Of a stretch of DNA of 64,000 bases, positions 42,619 to 51,545 are shown piece after piece. This DNA comes from Microcoleus sp. bin48.metabat.b7b8b9.023 (GTDB taxonomy: Bacteria > Cyanobacteriota > Cyanobacteriia > Cyanobacteriales > Microcoleaceae). Position numbers and translations under genes: made by a program. Under the pieces are notes generated by a model that ran no database searches, had not been told where the DNA came from, and saw nothing but the letters and a program-made list of their open reading frames with translations. The stretch is from positions 1 through 64,000 of the forward strand of contig NZ_JAAFKG010000043.1 of the NCBI RefSeq assembly GCF_013299185.1. The letters are read 5' to 3'. The stretch's first letter is position 1. The number at the start of each line of letters is the position of its first letter.

Positions 42619-43832
42619 TACATCTCTCCTCGTGTTCTATTTGTGGTCATGCGGCTAGACATACTACTAAGCGCAGTTACTACACTTGAAGGAGTTACAG
42701 CCACAGGAGTTGGTAATGGAAATGGGCGTATACCAGTGCAACCGATCGCTCGGGGCAACGGAATTGGTTGGGGGTCACTTACCAAAACTCCGACACGCAC
42801 ATTGATACGAGCTGCAATCTGGGCACCAAATTCGATTTGCTCGCCACCAATCTTGATATCTGAAACTGTGTAGCCCTTGCTCTCAGGTACTGAGTACACA
42901 GCACGAACTATATAGGATTTATTTGGATCGGCATCCTGTGAACCTCGTAACACTTTCCAGAATGCATCGGCTGGAGTTGCATCAGGAGTTTCCCAACCGC
43001 TCCAATCAACATCACTCATATACAATCCAACTGGATTCTCAATGGTAATGAAGCGGTTTTCCCCCGAAAACTGATTGATGGCATCTCCAATACTCGGATC
43101 GCTCTGACGTGCTTCATCACCGTACCGGGCACATTTAATCAGTCCTTGTGCATCTGTAATGGGATTACCAAGACCATTAATTCGCAAAATACAAGACCGC
43201 GACACAATGTTCACCTGGGCACCAAGCGTGTTGTTCGGTTGCTGCATATGTACAGCAAATTCGTTGTTGTAACGGTTGTACCAGTCGTATTTACCACGGC
43301 TGTCAACTAAATCATCAATCGAGATTGATTGAATTCCAGTAATCTCCCGATAGACATCTACTAATAGATCGCGTGATTCCTCTGAAGTATAGAACATGAA
43401 ATTGTAATATTCTGGAGGCTCACTCGTGAAGATAACTTCTGTAATCTTGTTGTCGCTGTTACGTTTGACACCCCATTCGCAATATTCATCTTGAATTCGG
43501 GTAATAACGGATGAACCATCCTGGAGATTCAAACGTTGCCGTCGATCTAGATAGGTAAATTTCTCATTTGTGTTGTTGAATTGCTCATCAAAGCTTGTCG
43601 GGAGTGCTGACCAAATAACATTCTTCAGTTCCGAAGAGGACAGGATAGGCATTGATGCTGGATTATATACGCGTAAATCACTGTCGGAACGCCCCCATCC
43701 TTGCAATTCTTCTAGCGCATCACCATAGAGATTGCTTTCATACTGCTCATTGATAAAGGCACTCCATAAGTCTTTTAGTCCAGAAACACGCTCAAAATCA
43801 GTCAATTTTGCGGTTGGCTCAAATACCCACAT
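42618..43832 (-). CDS. Unknown protein coupled to the Dyp peroxidase
   Basis: Start fixed by AAAGGAG eight bases before the ATG at 43832 (MWVFEPTAKLTDF). About 404 residues. No known family is recognised. Visible: a soluble alpha/beta sequence with many aromatic residues (YYNFMFYTSEESRDLL, KYDWYNRYNNEFAVHM), a possible binding loop RINGLGNPITDAQG, and a Pro-rich stretch near the end (QPIPLPRAIG, RPFPLPTPVAV). Its stop overlaps the peroxidase start, so the two proteins are made together and may form a complex (inference). It could be a substrate-delivery or cargo protein. Confidence 0.75.
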   Translation of the reverse strand: MWVFEPTAKLTDFERVSGLKDLWSAFINEQYESNLYGDALEELQGWGRSDSDLRVYNPASMPILSSSELKNVIWSALPTSFDEQFNNTNEKFTYLDRRQRLNLQDGSSVITRIQDEYCEWGVKRNSDNKITEVIFTSEPPEYYNFMFYTSEESRDLLVDVYREITGIQSISIDDLVDSRGKYDWYNRYNNEFAVHMQQPNNTLGAQVNIVSRSCILRINGLGNPITDAQGLIKCARYGDEARQSDPSIGDAINQFSGENRFITIENPVGLYMSDVDWSGWETPDATPADAFWKVLRGSQDADPNKSYIVRAVYSVPESKGYTVSDIKIGGEQIEFGAQIAARINVRVGVLVSDPQPIPLPRAIGCTGIRPFPLPTPVAVTPSSVVTALSSMSSRMTTNRTRGEM

Positions 43833-44213
43833 TTTCAATGCTCCTTTAGATACCTTAAACAAGACAAATTACACTTTTTACTCTGCCTTAACTCAAAGAA
43901 TAAACCAGCTCGATCGCCCTGTCGGTGAGAAAAAGTGACAACCTTTTGTAAACTTGCGTAAATTCCCCGATCGCCCTGCCGGTGAGAAAAAGTGACCATT
44001 GTAAAATTCTGTAAATGGGTAAATTGTTGAATTAGGGAAAGGGCGATCGCACTCTTCACCTTCATTTCCCGTTATTTGATGAGGAGATGAAGGAGTGACG
44101 AAGTGCGATCGGCTTACTATTCAAACACTTTTAAAACTTTAGACAACCCCTAAGATATCTTGTAGAACAGGATTTCCAGATCGCCCTAGATAGTTTTAAC
44201 AGGTGGTGTCTAC
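43833..44213. repeat. Spacer with two copies of the 29-mer repeat
   Basis: CGATCGCCCTG(T/C)CGGTGAG followed by AAAAAGTGAC lies at 43911-43939 and 43968-43996, followed by AATTGTTGAATTAGGGAAAG and a HIP1 site. It corresponds to 40806-40920 with one unit duplicated. No gene is seen. Confidence 0.85.
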
Positions 44214-45506
44214 TTACAGCAGACCCCAGTCTACAAAAAGGTCGCGAGGATCGTAAAGACGCAAAAGTCTGACCAATTCTTTCAAATCCTCCATTGTGGT
44301 TGGGCAAACACATCCAGCACTACCTGGTGAATGTCTTTCGTTCCAATCAACATGAAAGCCGAAGGCATCGCGATCGTCAATCTGGGTGAAATGTTTAATT
44401 AGAGGAACAAAGACTGGGCCAATCCCATCATTTTGATGAAAGTGAGCAACATCGTAATTGTCCTTGCCACTCGCCCAATCAATATCCCCGATGACGTAGC
44501 GTCCTTGAGGAATTGGCTCTAAACTGCCTGCATCACTATCTTCAGGAAGATTAAAATTCTGTTGTGTGTCACTAATACCTGAAACAACAGAAAGCGAGTT
44601 AAGAATGTTTCCCTGAGAACTGATAAAGTCTAGTGACAACCACTCCAGCCCGTCGGAATTTACGTCATTGGTGCGAGTCAGACGGCAATAAACCCGTTCT
44701 AACATTGGTTCAGGCAAACGTTTGCGTGACTTAGCAAGTGCAGCAGCAAGTGTTGCTTTTGTTTTGGGACCGAAAATCCCGTCAAGCTTGAGATTATTCT
44801 CACCTTGGAACCGTGCAACAACTTCTTTAGTGACAGCAGTATAGCTATTCGGCTGACTGTCAAGTTTGAGAAAACCGCGTTCTGCTAATGCACAATTAAG
44901 GATGTAGCAATCTTCGCCGGCAAATCCTTCCTTTAGGGTACGGGTAATCTTCAGGGGAAGTTCTGGTGGCTGATAGGGTTTTTGCAGAGGGGTAACAGCA
45001 TTATCGGACGGAGTAATTTCGATATCATCACCTGGCCATCCATCCCGTCGGAATAAGGCTTCTTCTTTATTGCGACGAATTACCAATCCTGGTAGCACTT
45101 TCCCAGCGCCATGAATCCAGCGATCGAATTCACGGGCGGCTCCCTCGTAGTCTTTCCCGTTGAGCTTACGCAGAAGTGTTGATTTTTTTAAGGCTCCCGA
45201 TCCGAAATTAAACGTGAACGAAACGAGTGCATCAAACATACCTTGTTTGAGAGAAACTTTGCACAGGTCATTCACTGCTGCTGCCTTCTGTTCCACTTCC
45301 AAATTTAACCAGCGTGAAGCGTCAGCCTCAGTAATGACATCACCTTGTTTTACAGCCCTATTTTTATCAATGTGATGAATTGATCCATAACCAATTGTCC
45401 ATACCCCGACTGGATCAATATAAGCTCCAATTCTTCCATCAGCCAGTTTGCGATGTAGACCTTCTGACTCTTTGATGAGGTTTAAGCAGTCTTGACTTGG
45501 TTGCAT
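44214..45506 (-). CDS. GH24 lysozyme / peptidoglycan-binding / LD-transpeptidase-like protein
   Basis: 430 residues, ATG at 45506 with AAAGGAGA upstream. Domain 1 (about 1-155) is a T4-type lysozyme: LIKESEGLH (catalytic Glu), AYIDPVGVWTIGYG (Asp and Thr of the E-D-T triad). Domain 2 (about 195-262) is a peptidoglycan-binding domain (VARFQGENNLKLDGIFGPKT). Domain 3 (about 325-430) has FHVDWNERHSPGSAGCVCP, the H...S-x-GC arrangement of YkuD/DUF2778-like LD-transpeptidase folds. No signal peptide, typical of phage endolysins or of cargo of a secretion device. Possibly of phage or tailocin origin (inference). Confidence 0.82.
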   Translation of the reverse strand: MQPSQDCLNLIKESEGLHRKLADGRIGAYIDPVGVWTIGYGSIHHIDKNRAVKQGDVITEADASRWLNLEVEQKAAAVNDLCKVSLKQGMFDALVSFTFNFGSGALKKSTLLRKLNGKDYEGAAREFDRWIHGAGKVLPGLVIRRNKEEALFRRDGWPGDDIEITPSDNAVTPLQKPYQPPELPLKITRTLKEGFAGEDCYILNCALAERGFLKLDSQPNSYTAVTKEVVARFQGENNLKLDGIFGPKTKATLAAALAKSRKRLPEPMLERVYCRLTRTNDVNSDGLEWLSLDFISSQGNILNSLSVVSGISDTQQNFNLPEDSDAGSLEPIPQGRYVIGDIDWASGKDNYDVAHFHQNDGIGPVFVPLIKHFTQIDDRDAFGFHVDWNERHSPGSAGCVCPTTMEDLKELVRLLRLYDPRDLFVDWGLL

Positions 45507-45556
45507 ATTTATAATTATTTCTCCTTTTTATCTTTCCCAATCAAAACCCAAACCAT

Positions 45557-45583
45557 ATCGCCCTGCCGGTGAGAAAAAGTGAC
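45557..45583. repeat. 29-mer repeat, fourth copy
   Basis: ATCGCCCTGCCGGTGAG followed by AAAAAGTGAC and TTTTGTAAACTTACGTAAAT, as in the spacer at 43911. It lies upstream of the lysozyme gene. The rest of 45507-45802 shows no gene. Confidence 0.85.
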
Positions 45584-45802
45584 AACCTTTTGTAAACTTA
45601 CGTAAATTTCCTTAAAGACTGCTAGCAGTCAATCGATTTTAGATGTTAAATTTTAGATAATGGAATTAGCCTCACCGCCCGTACCGGGGGCTTGTAACCC
45701 TATTGCTTTCGGTCAATTGTGTAAATTTGTTTAGATTTCCTGAAAAGCAACTCGCACTTATGAAACATCAGTAATTTACTGAATAGGTCAAAATGGCAAG
45801 CT

Positions 45803-47101
45803 ATGAAAGGACAAGAGGCGATCGCCCTAATCGATAATCTGTTACAATCTCTTAACAAAAAGCAAAAACTCACTGACATTCAATCCCGCGTCTTTCTGGA
45901 AACTTGGGAAGGAGATTCTTATCAAGAAATAGCCGATCGCCACAAATACGAACACGACTATATCAAACAAGTCGGTTCGCATTTGTGGCGCAATCTCTCT
46001 CAAATTCTTGGCGAAAAAGTCTCAAAGCAAAATCTGCAAGCAGTCTTGCGCCACTACCAGGATTGCAGTGCGGGCATCCAAGATTGGGGAGAAGCGATCG
46101 ATGTTTCCTATTTTTACAACCGCTTGCAGGAATTAGAAACATTAGAAACTTGGATTAGCAGCAATTCTACTCGTGCGATCGGTATTTTTGGACTTGGCGG
46201 CATTGGCAAAACTTCTCTGTCTGTCAAACTCGCCCAGCAAATTCAATCTCAATTTGAATTTGTTATCTGGCGGAGTTTGCAGCAAGCACCGACATTAGAT
46301 GTTATCGTCAGCAATATTTTACCAATTTTAACTAATTCATCAGCAACAAATAATTCTATTCTCGCTCTCATGGAACAGTTGCGCCACAAACGCTGCTTGT
46401 TAATTTTCGACAATCTGGAGTCGATTTTGCAAGCAGGAAATCGCAGCGGACAATACCAACAAGGTTATGAAGATTACCGACAGTTATTTGCACGCATTGC
46501 TGACGAATCTCACCAAAGTTGTCTGATTTTAACCGGACGAGAACAACCGAGCGGGTTTGCTGTGCGATCGGGCGAAAATTCACCCGTGCGATCGCTCAAA
46601 CTCTTCGGACTTTCACCGCCTGTATGCCAGAAAATCCTCGCGGACAAAGGATTAAAAGCAACGCTATTGCAGTGTCAAGCTCTTGTCAACTACTTTGGCG
46701 GCAATCCCCTTGCTCTCAAACTTGCTGCAACGACTATTCAAACACTTTTTGGCGGTGATATTCAGGCATTTTTAGTGCAAGGAAATACTGTTTTTAGCGA
46801 TTTGTGGGATTTGCTCGATCGCCAATTCGATCGCTTGTCTCCCCTGCAACAACAAATCATGTACTGGATCGCCATTAATCAAGAAGGAGCGACCCCTGCG
46901 AAGTTAAAATCGGAAATTTTGCCCCAAGTTTCGGGACGGCAACTGATGGAAGCGTTAGAGGCGCTGGCTGAACGATCGCTAATTTTCGATGAGCGATCGC
47001 TTAATTATACCGCATCCAGCAGTTTAATGCTACAACCTGCGATCGCCGAGTATGTCAGAGAACGATTGCTCGAACGAAACTGTCGATCGAGCAATATCTA
47101 A
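45803..47101 (+). CDS. vMAP/NB-ARC STAND ATPase without sensor repeats
   Basis: 432 residues. Residues about 22-95 match the N-terminal helical vMAP domain of cyanobacterial STAND proteins (DIQSRVFLETWEGDSYQEIA). NB-ARC follows: Walker A GLGGIGKTSLS (about 149-159), Walker B CLLIFDNLESIL, the sensor LILTGRE, and FGGNPLALKLAA (the GLPLAL-like motif), then a winged-helix part. Full-size relatives end in WD40 or TPR repeats; here the protein stops after the winged helix, so it is either a truncated form or works with a separate sensor. Possibly signal-sensing or defence-related (inference). Confidence 0.85.
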   Translation: MKGQEAIALIDNLLQSLNKKQKLTDIQSRVFLETWEGDSYQEIADRHKYEHDYIKQVGSHLWRNLSQILGEKVSKQNLQAVLRHYQDCSAGIQDWGEAIDVSYFYNRLQELETLETWISSNSTRAIGIFGLGGIGKTSLSVKLAQQIQSQFEFVIWRSLQQAPTLDVIVSNILPILTNSSATNNSILALMEQLRHKRCLLIFDNLESILQAGNRSGQYQQGYEDYRQLFARIADESHQSCLILTGREQPSGFAVRSGENSPVRSLKLFGLSPPVCQKILADKGLKATLLQCQALVNYFGGNPLALKLAATTIQTLFGGDIQAFLVQGNTVFSDLWDLLDRQFDRLSPLQQQIMYWIAINQEGATPAKLKSEILPQVSGRQLMEALEALAERSLIFDERSLNYTASSSLMLQPAIAEYVRERLLERNCRSSNI

Positions 47102-47104
47102 CTT

Positions 47105-47623
47105 TTAATAAATCCCCGGAATTAGTTTTTTTACTCGCTGGCGGTATTCTGAATAGTCGGGATATTTATCGCTCAACCAAGTTTCTTCGCGTCTGGATTT
47201 GATGTCAAAAAATATGACTAAAATGGCAGTGGCAATTAAATGAGATAAACTGAATTGAAAGATTGTCCACGCGAAGGCTGCGAAGATGCCACCGCTGTAC
47301 AAGGGATGTCGAACTATTCCGTAAATGCCTGTTTGGACTAATTCTCCGTCTTCTCTGGGATAGGGTAAAGGTGTGAGGTTTTTTCCCAAATCTATCAGTC
47401 CTTTGATGATGAAAGTTAATCCGATAGAGCTGAGAATACTTGCTAAAAACCAGGTAAGATAAAGTAATTGAGTTGATTGAATTTTGAATCCCGGCAGTTG
47501 ATAAACAGGTAAGATGGCAAATCCTGCGAGCAAGGCTCCTTGAAGCAATACTAAATATTCGCCGCGGCTGTTGTTGTGCCAGCCTTCGCGCGTGAAACCC
47601 CAGTCAGTTAATAGTTGTTTCAT
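47105..47623 (-). CDS. Membrane methyltransferase (ICMT/PEMT-like)
   Basis: 172 residues with four hydrophobic segments. GELVQTGIYGIVRHPLYSGG (RHPxY motif) and SRREETWLSDKYPDYSEYRQ (the EE...Y-x-Y end) are the signatures of isoprenylcysteine-carboxyl/phospholipid N-methyltransferase-like membrane enzymes, which use S-adenosylmethionine. The substrate is unknown. It ends 4 bp from the convergent NB-ARC gene. Confidence 0.85.
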   Translation of the reverse strand: MKQLLTDWGFTREGWHNNSRGEYLVLLQGALLAGFAILPVYQLPGFKIQSTQLLYLTWFLASILSSIGLTFIIKGLIDLGKNLTPLPYPREDGELVQTGIYGIVRHPLYSGGIFAAFAWTIFQFSLSHLIATAILVIFFDIKSRREETWLSDKYPDYSEYRQRVKKLIPGIY

Positions 47624-47711
47624 AGGAAGAGGAAAGTTCGGCTAGGGATTGTGGAACTGACATTTTTGGGCGCATCTGGTAGATTGTTTGTAGTTGCGCG
47701 ATCGCGTTTAA

Positions 47712-47866
47712 AGAGCGCTAAAGCGCAACTACGTACCTCGGATAGAGCGCTAAAGCGCAACTACGTACCTCGGATAAAGCGCTAAAGCGCAACTACGTAC
47801 CTCGGATAGAGCGCTAAAGCGCAACTACATACCTAAGATAAAGCGCTAAAGCGCAACTACATACCT
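47712..47866. repeat. 32-bp tandem array, five copies
   Basis: Five copies of a 32-bp unit (AGAGCGCTAAAGCGCAACTA then CGTACCTCGGAT), the last truncated to 27 bp, with A/G and C/T variants. GTAGTTGCGCGATCGCG just before the array is the inverse arm, so the unit derives from a hairpin element, like the array at 17005-17466. Confidence 0.93.
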
Positions 47867-47875
47867 ATTAGAGAT

Positions 47876-48835
47876 TTATTCTCGCCAAGGACGTGTCATT
47901 AGTTCTAGTTGGTTGACTTCATCTTGGCTTAAAGTCCAGCCTAGGGCGCCTGCGTTTTCTTCGGCTTGTTTTGCGGTTTTGGCGCCGGGAATTGGGATAA
48001 CTCCGTTTTGGGCTATTAGCCAGTTTAGGGCAACTTGGGCGGGCGTTCGATCGCGCTTTCTCCCCATTTTCCGCAAGGTAGACATGACTAATTCGATTTT
48101 TTCAAGGCCCACTTTGCTGAATCGGGAGTCCATTTTGCGGGCTCCTGTAGGTGGTTCTTGGGCTGTGTATTTGTCGGTGAGCAATCCTTGGGCTAGGGGA
48201 CTGTAAGCTAAAATTGTGACTCCCAATTCCCGGGCTGCACGCACAATTCCTTGTTTTTCTACTTGCCGCGATAGCAATGAGTAACGGACTTGATTTGTTG
48301 CTAGGGGAACGCCTCTGGCTGCTAGTATTTTGTGAGCTTCGCGCATCTGTTCTTCGGAATAGTTGCTGACTCCTACTGCTTGAATTCTGCCTTGTTTTAC
48401 TTCGTCTGCTAAGGCATTCATCAAGGTTTCTTGACTCAGTAAAAAACTAAAGGGCCAGTGTACTTGGTAAAGGGTTATTTGTTCTACTTGCAACCGTTTT
48501 AAGCTGGCACTCAAGGCTTCGGAAACAGATTTTCCGGTGACGCGCCACGGTACAGGGCCGAATTTGGTGGCTATTTGCACGGGTTGGCTAGTTTTTTTGA
48601 TAAACTGTCCCAGCAATTCTTCTGACAAGCCGTTGCCGTAGACTTCGGCTGTGTCGAAAAAGTTGATTCCGGCATCTAGGGATGTGTTGAATGCTGCTTC
48701 TACTTCGGCGGCGCCGTAGTTGCTGCCGTAGTTCCAAAATAGTTTGTCGCCCCAAGCCCAAGTTCCGACGCACAGGGGAATGACGGCTGGGCCGTTTTGT
48801 CCTAGGGTGATAGTTGTCACGGTTGGTAAATCCAC
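47876..48835 (-). CDS. Aldo/keto reductase
   Basis: 319 residues of a TIM-barrel NADPH-dependent reductase. The catalytic tetrad can be seen: FFDTAEVYGNGLSEE (Asp, Tyr), QIATKFG (Lys) and LYQVHWPFS (His). The NADPH phosphate-binding end is VIPIPGAKTAKQAEENAGAL. It resembles the stress-linked AKR branch (YghZ/Tas-like). The carbonyl substrate is not known. No signal peptide. Confidence 0.92.
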   Translation of the reverse strand: MDLPTVTTITLGQNGPAVIPLCVGTWAWGDKLFWNYGSNYGAAEVEAAFNTSLDAGINFFDTAEVYGNGLSEELLGQFIKKTSQPVQIATKFGPVPWRVTGKSVSEALSASLKRLQVEQITLYQVHWPFSFLLSQETLMNALADEVKQGRIQAVGVSNYSEEQMREAHKILAARGVPLATNQVRYSLLSRQVEKQGIVRAARELGVTILAYSPLAQGLLTDKYTAQEPPTGARKMDSRFSKVGLEKIELVMSTLRKMGRKRDRTPAQVALNWLIAQNGVIPIPGAKTAKQAEENAGALGWTLSQDEVNQLELMTRPWRE

Positions 48836-48970
48836 AGTTATTGATTCTCTTTATTTTTATACGAATTTATACGAATAATCCCGATCGAGCTTCTAGCTGT
48901 GGGTATAATGGCGGCCGATTGCAATATCTCAGTTACTATAAATTCAAATGTTGTGTTTATTTGAATAGTT

Positions 48971-50404
48971 ATGCCGATCGACGATTTGCCAGATTCTACA
49001 TTAACAGATTCCACGACTGCTGCTATGAAAAGAGTCAACCTGCTGACTATGTTCCGCCTGGGCTTGTTTCAGATGGGGCTGGGCATGATGTCGATTTTAA
49101 CTCTCGGCGTGCTCAACCGCGTGATGATTAAGGAGTTGGCGATTCCGGCTACTGTGGTGGCTGGTACCCTGGCGATGCACCAGTTTGTGGCGCCAGCGAG
49201 GGTATGGTTCGGGCAAATGTCGGATGCTAAGCCTTTGTTTGGCCATCACCGCACGGGTTACGTGTGGATGGGAAGCGTTTTGTTTGTAATTTCGGCTTTT
49301 TTGGCGGTGCAGGTGATGTGGCGCTTGGGCGCTAGTTTAGATGCTGTGGGGTGGACGACTCCGACTTACGGCTGGGTGGGTTTGCTGGGTTTGATTTTTG
49401 CACTTTACGGTATCGCGATTTGTTCGAGCTCGACTCCTTTTGCTGCTTTGTTAGTGGATGTTTCGGATGAGGAGGATCGATCGAAGTTGGTGGGTGTGGT
49501 GTGGTCGATGCTGATGGTTGGTATTATTATCGGGGCGATTGTCAGCAGCGGTTTGTTGAAGCAGATTGATGGGGATGTGCCGCGGGAAGTGTTGCAGGCT
49601 TCGATTAACGGTTTGTTTGTGAAAGTGCCGGCGGTGGTTTTGCTGTTGGTGGGGATTGCGACTTTTGGGGTTGAGAAGAAGTATTCTCGTTACGGGGCGC
49701 GATCGATCGCAGTTAATCGAGAAGATAAGATTACTTTGGGAAGTGCCCTGCGGATTTTGACTGCTAGCCGCCAAACTGGTTTGTTTTTTACTTTCCTGCT
49801 GGTGATGACGATTTGTTTGTTTATGCAGGATGCGGTTTTGGAACCCTACGGCGGGGAAATTTTTAAGATGCCGATTTCTGAAAGTACGCGGTTGAATGCT
49901 ATCTACGGTACTGGTGTTCTCATCGGTTTGAGCGCAACTGGTTTTTTAATTGTGCCGCGGATTGGCAAGCAAAATACGATTAGATTGGGTTGTTTGTCAG
50001 TGGCGGCTTGTTTTGGCTTGATTATTTTATCGGGATTTACTGGTAATCCCATTGTGTTTAAGTCGGCTTTGATGTGTTTCGGGTTAGCTTCGGGAATTAC
50101 GACGACGGGGGCGCTGAGTTTGATGTTGGATTTGACGGCTGCGGAAACTGCGGGGACTTTTATTGGCGCTTGGGGTTTGTCGCAGGCGATGGCGCGGGGT
50201 TTTGCTACGGTTAGCGGCGGTGCTATTTTGGATTTTGGCAGGACTTTGTTTGGAGTGCCGATGTTGGCTTACGGGTTAGTTTTTACTGTGCCCGCGGTGG
50301 GTATGATTTTCGCTGTGTATCTGTTGAGTCGGGTGGATGTTGCGGAATTTCAGGATAATGCTAAAAGTGCGATCGCAACTATCCTTGAAAATGAATTAGA
50401 CTGA
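48971..50404 (+). CDS. BCD/PucC-family transporter (chlorophyll delivery type)
   Basis: 477 residues with twelve hydrophobic segments of the MFS fold. LGLFQMGLGMMSILTLGVLN and FGQMSDAKPLFGHHRTGYVW are the defining blocks of the PucC/LhaA-like BCD family, linked to assembly of (bacterio)chlorophyll proteins. Its presence supports a phototrophic host. A thylakoid or cytoplasmic membrane location is expected. ATG at 48971; a hairpin-rich spacer follows. Confidence 0.9.
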   Translation: MPIDDLPDSTLTDSTTAAMKRVNLLTMFRLGLFQMGLGMMSILTLGVLNRVMIKELAIPATVVAGTLAMHQFVAPARVWFGQMSDAKPLFGHHRTGYVWMGSVLFVISAFLAVQVMWRLGASLDAVGWTTPTYGWVGLLGLIFALYGIAICSSSTPFAALLVDVSDEEDRSKLVGVVWSMLMVGIIIGAIVSSGLLKQIDGDVPREVLQASINGLFVKVPAVVLLLVGIATFGVEKKYSRYGARSIAVNREDKITLGSALRILTASRQTGLFFTFLLVMTICLFMQDAVLEPYGGEIFKMPISESTRLNAIYGTGVLIGLSATGFLIVPRIGKQNTIRLGCLSVAACFGLIILSGFTGNPIVFKSALMCFGLASGITTTGALSLMLDLTAAETAGTFIGAWGLSQAMARGFATVSGGAILDFGRTLFGVPMLAYGLVFTVPAVGMIFAVYLLSRVDVAEFQDNAKSAIATILENELD

Positions 50405-50412
50405 GAATACCG

Positions 50413-50570
50413 GGCGGTTGAAACCGCGTCTATACAGACCAAACCCGCCTCCGCGGGTTGAAGAAAGTTCTCTTCAGTCCGCGGAGGCGGACTTCGTTTT
50501 TGTAGACGCGGTTTCAACCGCCGTCTTCGTTTTTATCAGCGCGGTTTCAACCGCCGTCTTCTCCTACAAA
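50413..50570. repeat. Inverted and direct repeats of GCGGTTTCAACCGCC
   Basis: GGCGGTTGAAACCGCGTCTA (50413-50432) is inverted at 50503-50522, with a smaller hairpin AACCCGCCTCCGCGGGTT and TCCGCGGAGGCGGA between. A further direct copy, GCGGTTTCAACCGCCGTCTT, follows at 50541-50560. Could act as terminator for the transporter gene. Confidence 0.8.
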
Positions 50571-50580
50571 CCAATAACTA

Positions 50581-51414
50581 ATGAATGATTTTTGGAAGTC
50601 TATTTTAACTTTTTCTCAGACAACTGTCAAGACAATCGGACAGCAGTTTTTGAAAGATTTTGGTTCTGCACAAGCGGATGAGAAAGATGATGGCAGTTTA
50701 GTAACGAAGTCTGACAATTGGGCGGATGCGGAGATTAGAAATGCGATCGCACTTGCGTTTCCCAGTCACGGGATTTTGAGCGAGGAAGGAGAACACGTTT
50801 TACCCGATACTGAATGGTGTTGGGTTGTCGATCCTCTCGATGCTACCACTAATTTTGCTCGGGGCATTCCGATTTGGGGAATTTCTTTGGGTTTATTGTA
50901 TCGCGGAACTCCCGTTTTTGGCTGCGTGTATTTGCCACCTCTGAATCAAACTTTCCACGGTTTTTATGCAGAGAATTTGGCCGACGATCCTGTATTGACA
51001 AATATGCCTCAAGGTGCGTTTTTAAACGATCGCCCGATTCGCCCGAGTGATGATAAACTGAGTGGAAATCATATTTTTAATTTGTGTTCGCGGAGTGTGG
51101 GAATTGGGCCTCATCTTCCGAGTAAAATTCGGATGTTGGGGATGGCTAGTTACAATTTTGTGATGGTGGCTTCCGGTGTGGCGATGGGAGGAGTAGAAGC
51201 GACTCCCAAAATTTGGGATATTGCTGGGAGTTGGGTAATTGTCAAGGCTGCGGGTGCGGTTTGGCTGCCGCTGGAGTCTCAGGCAATTTTTCCGCTGGAA
51301 GTCGGGAAGAATTATGGGAGGGTTTCTTTTCCAACTTTGGTGATGAGTCGCCAGGAATTGGTGTCGGTGTTTTTGCCGTTTGTTGAAGCTTGGAAGAAGA
51401 AAAAAATGGGCTAA
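50581..51414 (+). CDS. Inositol monophosphatase family protein
   Basis: 277 residues. LSEEGEH (metal Glu), WVVDPLDATTNFARGIP (the WxxDPxDGTxxF-type motif, with A for G) and ATPKIWDIAGSWVIVKAAG (the WD-x-AG second motif) define the Mg2+-dependent phosphatase fold. Substrates in this family include inositol phosphate, histidinol phosphate and fructose bisphosphate. Nothing near it identifies which. ATG at 50581. Confidence 0.9.
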   Translation: MNDFWKSILTFSQTTVKTIGQQFLKDFGSAQADEKDDGSLVTKSDNWADAEIRNAIALAFPSHGILSEEGEHVLPDTEWCWVVDPLDATTNFARGIPIWGISLGLLYRGTPVFGCVYLPPLNQTFHGFYAENLADDPVLTNMPQGAFLNDRPIRPSDDKLSGNHIFNLCSRSVGIGPHLPSKIRMLGMASYNFVMVASGVAMGGVEATPKIWDIAGSWVIVKAAGAVWLPLESQAIFPLEVGKNYGRVSFPTLVMSRQELVSVFLPFVEAWKKKKMG

Positions 51415-51438
51415 TCTTAAAGTCGCCTCGAACCCAAT

Positions 51439-51499
51439 AGGTTCGTAGTGAGGACTTTAGTCCTTCTTTGTTGCGGACTAAAGTCCTCACTACGAACCT
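51439..51499. repeat. Perfect 25-bp hairpin
   Basis: AGGTTCGTAGTGAGGACTTT (and five more bases, to 51463) is inverted perfectly at 51475-51499 with an 11-bp loop. It is the single-copy form of the unit amplified at 17005-17466. Position just after the phosphatase gene suits a terminator. Confidence 0.9.
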
Positions 51500-51545
51500 G
51501 TTTTATTTTAATGGAGCGATCGCACAAATCCCACAAATCGTACAA

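Noticed and set aside
41086-44056. Encapsulin nanocompartment with Dyp cargo
   Set aside because: The partner protein shows no sign of an HK97-type shell fold and I see no cargo-loading peptide at the peroxidase end.
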